From contig JAQWRO010000069.1 in assembly GCA_029243665.1 (NCBI GenBank), positions 1-11,854 of the forward strand: a stretch of DNA of 11,854 nucleotides, read 5' to 3'. This document shows, in pieces, positions 1 through 6,763 of this stretch. A program made the position numbers and the translations under genes. The first letter of the stretch is position 1. Each line of letters starts with the position of its first letter. Origin of the DNA: Gammaproteobacteria bacterium (GTDB taxonomy: Bacteria > Pseudomonadota > Gammaproteobacteria > Comchoanobacterales > Comchoanobacteraceae). The notes beneath the pieces are model-generated. The model was given only the letters and a program-made list of their open reading frames with translations, had not been told where the DNA came from and searched no databases.

Positions 1-15
1 TACGAGATAATAAAC

Positions 16-1098
16 ATGGGTTTCAAATGTGGCATCGTTGGCCTTCCAAATGTTGGAAAATCAACTTTATTTAACGCACTTACTTCTGGCAAAGCTGTTG
101 CTAGCAACTATCCTTTTTGCACCATTGAACCAAATGTTGGGATGGTCGCAGTCCCTGATGAAAGGCTAGATCAAATTCAAGCAATCGTTCAAAGCCAGCA
201 AGTTATACCTGCATCAATGCACTTTGTGGACATTGCTGGTTTAGTAAAAAATGCCTCTCAAGGAGATGGCCTTGGCAACCAATTTCTTGCAAATATTAGG
301 GAAACTCAAGCTATAGTCCATGTTGTACGTTGCTTTGACAATGATGATATTACTCACGTAGAAGGGAAAATTGACCCAATTGTAGATGTGGAAATTATTG
401 AAACTGAACTACTTTTATCTGATATGGAGCGGGTAGAAAAGCAAATAGAAAAAACAAGAAAAGTAGCTAAGTCCGGCAACAAAGAAGGTAAAGCCTATCT
501 TGCAGAATTAGAAACTTTGTTAACCTTGTTAAACGACCTCGATCTATCAACCATTTCTAATGACAAAATGGCCTTAGGTAATGAACTAGGTCTTCTTTCG
601 TTTAAACCTATGATGTATGTTGCTAACGTTGATGAAAAAAGCTTAAATGGCAATGACTACGTAGAAAAACTTATTTCGTACGCTAATAAAAAAAGACGCC
701 CTTGTATTACAGTTTGTGCAAACATTGAGGCTGAACTTTCTGAATTAGACACTGAAGAACAAACATCTTTCTTAGAAGATTTAGGCCTTACAGAATCTGG
801 TCTCAACAAACTAATTAAATCTGGTTACACACTACTAAATTTACATAATTATTTTACAGCAGGACCAAAAGAAATTAGAGCTTGGACCATTCCAATTGGA
901 GCAAATGCTCAAACATCTGCAAGAGTCATACATACCGACTTTTATAAAAAATTCATCCGCGCAGAGGTAGTTGGTTTTAATCACTTCATTGATGATGGCG
1001 GGACACAACAAGCAAAGCAGAAAGGGCACCTTCAAGTAGAAGGCAAAGACTACATAGTTAAAAATGGAGACATCGTCTACTTTTTAATAGGGAAATAA
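16..1098 (+). CDS. ychF: YchF, redox-regulated Obg-family ATPase
   Basis: A 360-residue protein, close to the usual length (363 in E. coli), of the OLA1/YchF branch of Obg-like P-loop NTPases. YchF binds the ribosome, prefers ATP to GTP and dampens the oxidative stress response. Visible motifs are the P-loop GLPNVGKST (9-17), the switch II DIAGL (72-76), and NVDE (204-207) in the place of the GTP-specificity motif NKxD, which is the YchF hallmark. A charged helical segment lies at about 128-180 and the C-terminal TGS domain at about 275-357. Cys35 in YPFCTIEPN is the position described in E. coli as the redox-sensitive cysteine. The ATG has a modest GAG nine bases upstream. Two in-frame TAA stops lie just before it (8-13), so the preceding gene may end there; pth is the usual neighbour but cannot be seen here. 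Confidence 0.97.
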   Translation: MGFKCGIVGLPNVGKSTLFNALTSGKAVASNYPFCTIEPNVGMVAVPDERLDQIQAIVQSQQVIPASMHFVDIAGLVKNASQGDGLGNQFLANIRETQAIVHVVRCFDNDDITHVEGKIDPIVDVEIIETELLLSDMERVEKQIEKTRKVAKSGNKEGKAYLAELETLLTLLNDLDLSTISNDKMALGNELGLLSFKPMMYVANVDEKSLNGNDYVEKLISYANKKRRPCITVCANIEAELSELDTEEQTSFLEDLGLTESGLNKLIKSGYTLLNLHNYFTAGPKEIRAWTIPIGANAQTSARVIHTDFYKKFIRAEVVGFNHFIDDGGTQQAKQKGHLQVEGKDYIVKNGDIVYFLIGK

Positions 1099-1189
1099 AC
1101 CAGAAGAAACTGAGAAAAAAGCATGGAATAAAGAATAATTATCAACAAAACCATGCATTATCACCCACACCCTAAAACACAATTAACGC

Positions 1190-1219
1190 TTGAAATATAT
1201 TGTTGTAATTAAGCATAAT
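1190..1219 (+). promoter_or_regulatory. Sigma70-like promoter for the DamX-like gene
   Basis: TTGAAA at 1190-1195 and CATAAT at 1214-1219 are separated by 18 bp, each box one base from consensus. The predicted transcript begins at about 1226. This makes the ATG at 1225 an unlikely start and favours the ATG at 1249. No experimental support; judged from sequence only. Confidence 0.55.
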
Positions 1220-1226
1220 TGATCAT

Positions 1227-1240
1227 GGAGGAGTTGAGAG
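1227..1240 (+). promoter_or_regulatory. Purine-rich ribosome binding region deciding the 1249 start
   Basis: GGAGGAG at 1227-1233 followed by GAGAG at 1236-1240 lies ahead of ATG 1249. The perfect Shine-Dalgarno is 15 nt from the ATG, which is long, while GAGAG is 8 nt away. Together they favour 1249 over the upstream in-frame ATG 1225 and TTG 1219, neither of which has such a sequence. Confidence 0.5.
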
Positions 1241-1248
1241 ACTTATTA

Positions 1249-2403
1249 ATGATCGATCACCCTATGGAATACAGCGCTAATGTTTCGGCAGCAGTCACTT
1301 ATTTAGATTGCATGTCGAATAACTTTAAGCTAGCAACAAAAGAAGTTGACAGTGGACAAGCTTGCTTGTTTATCACTGGATCAAATGGATCAGGCAAATC
1401 AACCCTTGCCAAGATGATTCTATATCATTACGAATCAGCACATCTCATCAGTGGAAACCAAGGCACCAGTGTACACAACATAACAAAGTTTATAGCTACC
1501 CACTTGGGTATAAATCTTTACAGCAATTCTGAAGAACACACTAATCGTGGCACACAACTCATTAACCAACTAAAGCAATCATGCAACGAGTGCCTTTTTA
1601 TTATAGATGATGCACACTTAATACCTGGCAGTACGCTTTCGGTTATTATGCAACTAATTAATATACAAGACACCATTAGATTTGTTTTAATTGGTGACAA
1701 TCACTTTATTGATAAAGCAGATGCTTTGTCAATTGGCAATTATAAAAAAAGCCATTTTGAAATCGAACCCCTTTCCTACAAGGACACAAAATTATTATTA
1801 TTGAACCAATATCAATTGAAGTTGAGCGGAAGAAAGTTAAAACAACTTTTAATTGAAACCAAGGGTAATCCATCACAAATTGAAACATACATTAAAAAAA
1901 AGGATCACCTAAAAAAAATAAACCTTAAAATCTACTTACATCACTTAACCAAACACAGTAAAGATTTATTTCTAATGACAGCAGGTGCCTTAGTTTTAGC
2001 AACAGGTTATTTTGCTTTTGAGCATTTTTCACCCAAACATAGCAATATAAACATTGTTCTTAGCAAGCAAAGCAATGAATTCCAAAATGATTTTGCTCCT
2101 TCTGTTTGTTACCCAAATATGTCAACAACTGAAAAAATAAAAAATGTTGACAATATACCGTTATACGTTGTGCAACTGCTTAGTGTTAGAAAACCAAGCA
2201 GCATTCAGAACATTTCAAAATCACTAAGATCAGTTCCATTCAAGCCCGTAATGATTAAAAATAAAAAATCTGGCTTATATACTCTTTATTACGGGCCATT
2301 CTTTACACGAGAAGATGCAAAAGAAGCTTTAGCTCACTTACCTGATGGGTTAAAAACACTTAACCCATGGATCAGACCAGTCGACCAAGCAGATTTAGCT
2401 TAG
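1249..2403 (+). CDS. damX: DamX-like membrane protein: AAA-type ATPase plus SPOR domain
   Basis: Predicted 384 residues from ATG 1249; in-frame alternatives at 1225 and 1219 add 8-10 residues. An N-terminal ExeA/AAA-type ATPase domain (about 1-220) has Walker A GSNGSGKST (44-52), Walker B CLFIIDDAH (115-123) and a sensor-1-like RFVLIGDNHF (144-153). One membrane segment follows at about 240-257, then a linker, then a C-terminal SPOR domain (about 304-380) beginning LYVVQLLSV and including YTLYYGPF. SPOR domains bind denuded septal peptidoglycan, so the ATPase should face the cytoplasm and the SPOR domain the periplasm, acting at the division site. E. coli DamX has the transmembrane-SPOR half but no ATPase; many other gammaproteobacteria carry this fused form, usually near aroK-aroB. 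Here it follows ychF instead. Its 3' end overlaps rsmB by 9 bp in convergent orientation. The architecture is clear; the damX symbol is by analogy. Confidence 0.85.
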   Translation: MIDHPMEYSANVSAAVTYLDCMSNNFKLATKEVDSGQACLFITGSNGSGKSTLAKMILYHYESAHLISGNQGTSVHNITKFIATHLGINLYSNSEEHTNRGTQLINQLKQSCNECLFIIDDAHLIPGSTLSVIMQLINIQDTIRFVLIGDNHFIDKADALSIGNYKKSHFEIEPLSYKDTKLLLLNQYQLKLSGRKLKQLLIETKGNPSQIETYIKKKDHLKKINLKIYLHHLTKHSKDLFLMTAGALVLATGYFAFEHFSPKHSNINIVLSKQSNEFQNDFAPSVCYPNMSTTEKIKNVDNIPLYVVQLLSVRKPSSIQNISKSLRSVPFKPVMIKNKKSGLYTLYYGPFFTREDAKEALAHLPDGLKTLNPWIRPVDQADLA

Positions 2404-3660
2404 TTTTTTTAAAATGACAAAATAATGACCGTCCATCTCTTGGTTTGGCAATATTTGCCAACCAACATCTGATTGCAGCCCAACTGGCAACTTAAATAGT
2501 TTTACTTCTACATCCTTTCTACTAGAAATAAAAGATAGTATTTGATCTGAGTTTTCTTCTTTTAGAATCGAGCATGTCGAATAAATCAAGAACCCTCCGG
2601 CTGTCAAACTAGACCATACGTTTTTAAGCATTTCTGACTGGATCTGACACAATTCACTCAAATCCCAACGATTAAATTTTTTTTCAGGGTGTCGCTTAAT
2701 AACCCCTGAACCAGAACATGGCGCATCAATCACGACAAGGTCAAATAAACAACCCATATCATGATTGTCTTCACACCAATTTTTCTTTATAACACTTATG
2801 TTTTTATTTGCGCTATTGAATCGCCTTAAATTCTGATTAAGTATGCCTAGCCGCACATCATCCACATCAGTGCAAGTTAAGTTAATATCTGGAAAATCTC
2901 TTAATAGAATATAGGCCTTGCCTCCTGGTGCGGCACAAGCATCAAGTGCTTTTTTAGGCTTGGGTATTTGCTTTAGCACCAAATGGATCATTTGAGCAGA
3001 CATATCCTGTATATAACCCCAGTCATCATCAGCACTTACAATATTGTCTAGAACAGAGTGATGATTGATTTTTAAGGCTGTATCAAGAATATCAGTAGTC
3101 GATAATTGATCTTTATATTTTGAAAGAAGGCTCTGAGCTTTTTGGCTTGATGAAGTATTTAACCATTTTTGAGGAATACATTGATTAGATAAAATAATCG
3201 AGTTCACATGCTCCGGCCAACTTTTTTTAGTTGCTTTTATTAGCCAACCTGGATGAGCCATCATCAAGCTTGGTTTGTTTTTATATAGTTCTTCATAATG
3301 GTCTTGATCAAGAATATATTGTCTTAAAACTTTATTAACCAATGCATCTGCCCATTTAAACTTTAAGGCCCTAGTCAAATCAACTGAATGATTTACGACG
3401 TGGTAATTTGGCTCCTGCAAGTGATTAATCCTGACAAGACCAATAATGAGCAAGAGCTCTAACTCACGATTCTTTTTTTTTATTGGCTTTTCAAGCAGCC
3501 CATTAAGGACTTCTATATATCTATAATACCAACGGAGTGTTTGCTTGATCAAATCCCAGCAATAGCTTTGGTTTTGGCAGTCATCCACATGTTTTTTTTT
3601 CAAATAGTGCTTTTTATCAATTACTTGAATTAAACACCGAATTATTTTAAAAATAATCAC
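2395..3660 (-). CDS. rsmB: 16S rRNA m5C967 methyltransferase RsmB
   Basis: A 421-residue protein (429 in E. coli) that uses S-adenosylmethionine to methylate C967 of 16S rRNA in the cytoplasm. The N-terminal third is the NusB-like RNA-binding domain. The methyltransferase domain has the SAM-binding motif DACAAPGGK (240-248), the motif DAPCSGSGVIKRHPEKK (312-328) with the product-release Cys315, and YSTCSI (360-365) with the catalytic Cys363. It ends in the typical DGHYFVILKK. The start is a GTG at 3660 without a clear Shine-Dalgarno; it is chosen because the following residues align with the usual N-terminus and no ATG lies nearby. The gene stands alone rather than following def-fmt as in many relatives. 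It has two A9 runs in its 5' part, both inside lysine stretches. It is divergent from sodB. Confidence 0.96.
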   Translation of the reverse strand: MIIFKIIRCLIQVIDKKHYLKKKHVDDCQNQSYCWDLIKQTLRWYYRYIEVLNGLLEKPIKKKNRELELLLIIGLVRINHLQEPNYHVVNHSVDLTRALKFKWADALVNKVLRQYILDQDHYEELYKNKPSLMMAHPGWLIKATKKSWPEHVNSIILSNQCIPQKWLNTSSSQKAQSLLSKYKDQLSTTDILDTALKINHHSVLDNIVSADDDWGYIQDMSAQMIHLVLKQIPKPKKALDACAAPGGKAYILLRDFPDINLTCTDVDDVRLGILNQNLRRFNSANKNISVIKKNWCEDNHDMGCLFDLVVIDAPCSGSGVIKRHPEKKFNRWDLSELCQIQSEMLKNVWSSLTAGGFLIYSTCSILKEENSDQILSFISSRKDVEVKLFKLPVGLQSDVGWQILPNQEMDGHYFVILKKLS

Positions 3661-3712
3661 TATATTGGTCGGGGTTAGTAGTCAATCTTCGCATCCATTA
3701 TAAGATTTTTAT

Positions 3713-3752
3713 TATAATGATTTAATTTATTTTATCAAACATAGGAAGAAAC
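3713..3752 (+). promoter_or_regulatory. sodB -10 element and ribosome binding site
   Basis: A perfect TATAAT lies at 3713-3718. The best -35 candidates upstream (around 3688-3693, TTCGCA) are poor. AGGAAG at 3743-3748 is four bases before the sodB ATG at 3753 and is a convincing Shine-Dalgarno. An ATTATAA heptamer is repeated at 3697-3703 and 3711-3717, one of them overlapping the -10. I see no convincing Fur box. Confidence 0.5.
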
Positions 3753-4331
3753 ATGCATACATTACCCCCTTTACCATATGAAAAAGACGCTTTGGAACCA
3801 TTAATATCTGCTGAAACACTTGACTACCATTACGGCAAACATCATAAAACATATGTAGACAAACTCAACGTTCTAATTGAAAACACTCCTTTTCAATCGT
3901 TAGAGCTTGTTGAGATTATTAAAAAGTCTGACGGGGCCATCTTTAATAATGCTGCACAAATCTGGAATCATACTTTTTATTGGCATTGTTTAACGCCAAC
4001 AAAGGATACCAATCCATCTGAAAAAATGTTAAACGCCATTAATAAAAGCTTTGGTTCTTTTGATTCTTTCAAAGAACAATTCAAAAACAAAGCATTAAAC
4101 AATTTTGGATCAGGCTGGACATGGCTTATTGCCGACAAAGATGACAACCTAAGTATTTTAAATACTTCAAATGCTCATACCCCGATAAGCAATGAAGAAT
4201 TTCGTCCATTGATGACTTGTGATGTATGGGAACATGCTTATTACATCGACACGAGAAATAATCGCGCTCAATACTTAGAAAATTACTGGGCCCTTATTAA
4301 TTGGTCGTTCATTAACGAACAATTTAAGTAA
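3753..4331 (+). CDS. sodB: Iron superoxide dismutase
   Basis: A 192-residue cytoplasmic enzyme that converts superoxide to oxygen and hydrogen peroxide. It is colinear with E. coli SodB (193 residues). The metal ligands are His26 (in DYHYGKHH), His73 (WNHTFYW), Asp157 and His161 (CDVWEHAYY). His30 and Tyr34 of the active-site gateway are present. Gln69 in NNAAQIWNH, and FGSGWTWL (118-125), point to the iron rather than the manganese type. There is no signal peptide. The start has a good AGGAAG. yfhL follows 11 nt downstream on the same strand, so the two are probably co-transcribed, pairing an iron enzyme of oxidative defence with an iron-sulfur protein. Confidence 0.98.
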   Translation: MHTLPPLPYEKDALEPLISAETLDYHYGKHHKTYVDKLNVLIENTPFQSLELVEIIKKSDGAIFNNAAQIWNHTFYWHCLTPTKDTNPSEKMLNAINKSFGSFDSFKEQFKNKALNNFGSGWTWLIADKDDNLSILNTSNAHTPISNEEFRPLMTCDVWEHAYYIDTRNNRAQYLENYWALINWSFINEQFK

Positions 4332-4342
4332 AATCAGCTCCT

Positions 4343-4588
4343 ATGTCTTTAAAAATAACTGAGGAATGTATCAATTGCGACGTTTGCGAACCCGTTTGCC
4401 CAAATGAAGCAATTTATATGGGCAAAGAAATTTATGAAATAGACCCTGAATTATGTACAGAGTGCATGGGTCATCATGATGAACCCCAGTGTATGGTTTT
4501 TTGCCCTGTCGCATGTATTGAAACGGGCAAAGAAGAAGATCAAGAAACATTACTAACTCGTTTTCAGTCACTCACTGAAAAGGGCTGA
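4343..4588 (+). CDS. yfhL: YfhL-family 2x[4Fe-4S] ferredoxin
   Basis: A small 81-residue electron carrier of the Allochromatium-type/YfhL group (86 residues in E. coli). Cluster I ligands are in CINCDVCEPVCP (Cys9, 12, 15, 19). The second set, Cys38, Cys41, Cys50 and Cys54, has the insertion between its second and third cysteines (CTECMGHHDEPQCMVFCP) typical of this subgroup. Cys58 is an additional nearby cysteine. The central signature NCDVCEPVCPNEAI and the stretch IYEIDPELCTEC match the family closely. No strong Shine-Dalgarno precedes the ATG, so translation may be coupled to sodB 11 nt upstream. In E. coli the physiological partner is not firmly settled. The last 25 bp overlap the 3' end of mutM on the other strand. 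Confidence 0.95.
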   Translation: MSLKITEECINCDVCEPVCPNEAIYMGKEIYEIDPELCTECMGHHDEPQCMVFCPVACIETGKEEDQETLLTRFQSLTEKG

Positions 4589-5388
4589 CATTTTGGGCAG
4601 TAAAAACTAGATCTCTGCGCTAAGACTAACCGCTCAATTGCTGTGTCACACTCAAAGCAAAGCTCTCCCTCTCTCCCATAAACCATTAATGACTGCTTAA
4701 AATAACCTGGCTTTTCTTTTCCAGAGATAAAGTCTCTTAAAGTTGTACCGCCTTGCTCTATTGATTTATGGAGGGTATTTTTAATTTCTTTGACCAATCC
4801 ACTAGCTTCATCTTCTGATATAGTACATCCTTTTTTCATAGGGTGAATACCAAGTTTAAACAAAACTTCACTTGCATATATATTGCCAACCCCAACCACA
4901 ACACTTTGATCCATAATTAGCTGCTTGATTGCTCTAGTAGACTGATTAACTTTTTTTAAGAGTTGTTTTTTACAAAAATCGACTGAAAGTGGCTCAGGGC
5001 CCCAAGCAGCCATCTTTTCTCGCCAAGCACCGCTATGCCTTACAATAAACCCAAAGCGCCTGGGATCATGGTAAATGAGGCTGTGGCCGCCGGTAAAATG
5101 AAGCATACAATGGTCGTGTTTCTTTTTTTTAATTCTACTTGTGATTTCAACCCTTAAACTGCCACTCATGCCTAAATGCATCAACAGCTTTTCTTTCCCG
5201 AAGTTAAATATTAGATATTTTGCTCTTCTATTTATATCCAAACATGGCGAACCAATAAAATCACCCTTTTTAAAATCACAAGGATATCTTAATTTTTTTT
5301 GAGAACTATCCATTGACAAAAGGCTCTCACCTTTTGCATAACCAATAACACCCAATCTTGTTGTTTCAACTTCCGGTAACTCTGGCAT
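4564..5388 (-). CDS. mutM: Formamidopyrimidine-DNA glycosylase (MutM/Fpg)
   Basis: A 274-residue base-excision repair enzyme (269 in E. coli) that removes 8-oxoguanine and formamidopyrimidines and nicks the strand by beta,delta-elimination. The N-terminus MPELPEVETT carries the nucleophile Pro2 and the catalytic Glu3, and Lys57 lies in RRAKYL. HLGMSGSLRV (71-80) carries the conserved Met-containing loop. The helix-two-turn-helix is at about 160-183 (VGVGNIYASEVLF). A C-terminal zinc finger uses Cys244, Cys247, Cys264 and Cys267, with the DNA-contacting Arg259 between the pairs. All key residues are intact. Its start is 30 bp from the divergent maf gene, and its 3' end overlaps yfhL. A run of eight A and one longer lysine-coding tract lie in the 5' half. 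Together with sodB it forms a small oxidative-damage neighbourhood, although not an operon. Confidence 0.98.
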   Translation of the reverse strand: MPELPEVETTRLGVIGYAKGESLLSMDSSQKKLRYPCDFKKGDFIGSPCLDINRRAKYLIFNFGKEKLLMHLGMSGSLRVEITSRIKKKKHDHCMLHFTGGHSLIYHDPRRFGFIVRHSGAWREKMAAWGPEPLSVDFCKKQLLKKVNQSTRAIKQLIMDQSVVVGVGNIYASEVLFKLGIHPMKKGCTISEDEASGLVKEIKNTLHKSIEQGGTTLRDFISGKEKPGYFKQSLMVYGREGELCFECDTAIERLVLAQRSSFYCPKCQPFSVSD

Positions 5389-5418
5389 ATTTTTTTCAAT
5401 ACAATTACTATATTATGC

Positions 5419-6003
5419 ATGGAATTTATAAATGAACAATATATTTTGGCATCAGGTTCGCCGATGCGACAACAAATACTTAAACAGTTAAGTATTAACT
5501 TCAATATTCAACCTAGCAACATTGACGAAACACCACTTGAAGGAGAGTTACCAGGGCAACTGGTTGTCAGGCTTGGTAGAGAAAAGTGTCAAAACATCTT
5601 AAATTTACAACCGGATTCAGTTGTTATTGCCGGTGACCAAATTTTGACATTTGATAATCAAATTATTGGTAAGCCCAAAACAAAAGAAAATGCAAAAAAA
5701 CAACTGATGCTTTGCAGTGGTAACTGGGTTTCTTCACTATCTAACATTACAATTGGGAAAGGTGAAAAAATCCTTCAAAAAACTTCTGAATGCAAAATAA
5801 AATATAGAACACTTAATGAGGCTACAATCGATAGCTACATTCAAGATGAGTCATGCTTAGAATGTGCAGGATCCCTAAGAGTAGAAAGTAACGGTATATT
5901 ACTGATTGAAAGCATTGAATCAGATGATCCTTTTTCAATTTACGGCATGCCAATGATTGCAACAGCTGAGCTTTTAGAGCACCACGGACTCGTTAAGCTT
6001 TAG
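5419..6003 (+). CDS. yceF: Maf-family nucleotide pyrophosphatase, YceF type (m7GTP)
   Basis: A 194-residue Maf/HAM1-fold protein that hydrolyses modified nucleoside triphosphates to monophosphates. Family motifs are ILASGSPMR (9-17), DETPLEGE (36-43), AGDQ (71-74) with the catalytic Asp73, GKP (84-86) and CAGSLRVESNGI (149-160). The CAGS-xxxEGxGI-like motif, the xSPxR N-terminus and DETP resemble E. coli YceF, which prefers m7GTP, more than YhdE, which acts on dTTP/UTP; the exact substrate is inferred. The ATG at 5419 has no Shine-Dalgarno, and TATATT/TATTAT (5409-5416) sits immediately before it, so transcription could start very close to the codon. The gene is divergent from mutM with 30 bp between. 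Its last 11 bp overlap tatD. Confidence 0.92.
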   Translation: MEFINEQYILASGSPMRQQILKQLSINFNIQPSNIDETPLEGELPGQLVVRLGREKCQNILNLQPDSVVIAGDQILTFDNQIIGKPKTKENAKKQLMLCSGNWVSSLSNITIGKGEKILQKTSECKIKYRTLNEATIDSYIQDESCLECAGSLRVESNGILLIESIESDDPFSIYGMPMIATAELLEHHGLVKL

Positions 6004-6763
6004 GCCAGCCAAATAAGTTTTTAAAATTATTAGTCGTTACGTTAGCCACATCATCAAAAGAAATGCTTTTTAGATCAGCCACTGCTTGTGCAACATAATA
6101 AACATAAGCAGGTTGGTTCTCATGGCCTCGATGAGGCACTGGTGCAAGATAAGGGCTATCTGTTTCAATAAGCATCCTATCCAGCGGAACATATTTCACA
6201 ACCTCTTTCAACTCCAAAGCATTTTTAAAAGATATTATACCTGAAAATGATATATATGCTCCGAGATCTAAGCACGCTTTTGCCATAGACAAACTTTCTG
6301 TAAAACAATGAATAATTACTTTGTTATGAGGAAATTCTTTAAGCATGTTAACCGTGTCTTCTGGTGCAGACCTTGAGTGAACAATCAAAGGGCATTCATG
6401 TTTTTTTGCCAATAAAATTTGATGTTGAAAAAACTTTTTTTGAAGCACCTCATGTTCTTTTGTGTAGTAGTAATCAAGGCCTGTTTCACCAATACCAATA
6501 AACTGAGATTTTTTTTCTGTCATTAAGTTAGATATAAAATCTAGATCTTCTAAGGAATGGTTATGCACATCACAAGGATGAATGCCTAAAGTTGCGCATA
6601 CCTCAGGATGAGCGTTAACAATTTCTTTTAAAGCATCAATATCTGATCGTTCAACACAAATAGAGAGCATGTGCTTTACGCCCTTTTCAATGGCTGCACT
6701 TACGGCTTGGTCTGGAGTAAGTTTTTTTAAATGATTAAGGTGACAATGAGAGTCGATTAACAT
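5993..6763 (-). CDS. tatD: TatD-family metal-dependent hydrolase / DNase
   Basis: A 256-residue TIM-barrel metallohydrolase of the TatD/YcfH/YjjV family, whose members show 3'-5' exonuclease activity on DNA and may act on D-aminoacyl-tRNA. Metal and catalytic residues are in place: His6 and His8 in DSHCHL, Glu93 in GETGLDYYY, His129 in VHSR, His152 in HCFTES, and Asp202 in ETDSPYLAP. The C-terminal HRGHENQPAYV is the usual family ending. The length and ETDSPYLAPVPHRG fit the YcfH branch better than E. coli TatD itself, so the symbol is for the family. It is the last gene of the leftward unit: its ATG lies within the final codons of the transporter gene (7-nt overlap), which suggests translational coupling. 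Its 3' end overlaps maf by 11 bp, and no terminator hairpin is visible. Confidence 0.94.
   Translation of the reverse strand: MLIDSHCHLNHLKKLTPDQAVSAAIEKGVKHMLSICVERSDIDALKEIVNAHPEVCATLGIHPCDVHNHSLEDLDFISNLMTEKKSQFIGIGETGLDYYYTKEHEVLQKKFFQHQILLAKKHECPLIVHSRSAPEDTVNMLKEFPHNKVIIHCFTESLSMAKACLDLGAYISFSGIISFKNALELKEVVKYVPLDRMLIETDSPYLAPVPHRGHENQPAYVYYVAQAVADLKSISFDDVANVTTNNFKNLFGWPKA

Noticed and set aside
1..15. End of an upstream gene (tandem TAA TAA at 8-13), possibly pth
   Set aside because: Only two codons are visible, too few to identify or annotate a gene.
1121..1156. GCATGG (1121-1126) and CCATGC (1151-1156) as a terminator after ychF
   Set aside because: Only 6 bp of stem with a 24-nt loop, and no T-run downstream on the plus strand. 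An A-run upstream would give a T-run on the minus strand, where no gene ends.
2385..2410. Terminator at the end of the DamX-like gene (AAGC/GCTT before a T-run)
   Set aside because: The stem is only 4 bp and the T-run lies within the rsmB coding region.
3641..3657. Perfect 8-bp A/T palindrome at the rsmB start
   Set aside because: All A and T in a very A/T-rich setting, inside coding sequence; low information and no supporting context.
3661..3752. Fur box or stress operator upstream of sodB
   Set aside because: The ATTATAA repeats and nearby AATGATT do not fit a 19-bp Fur dyad; nothing beyond the -10 and the ribosome site is convincing.
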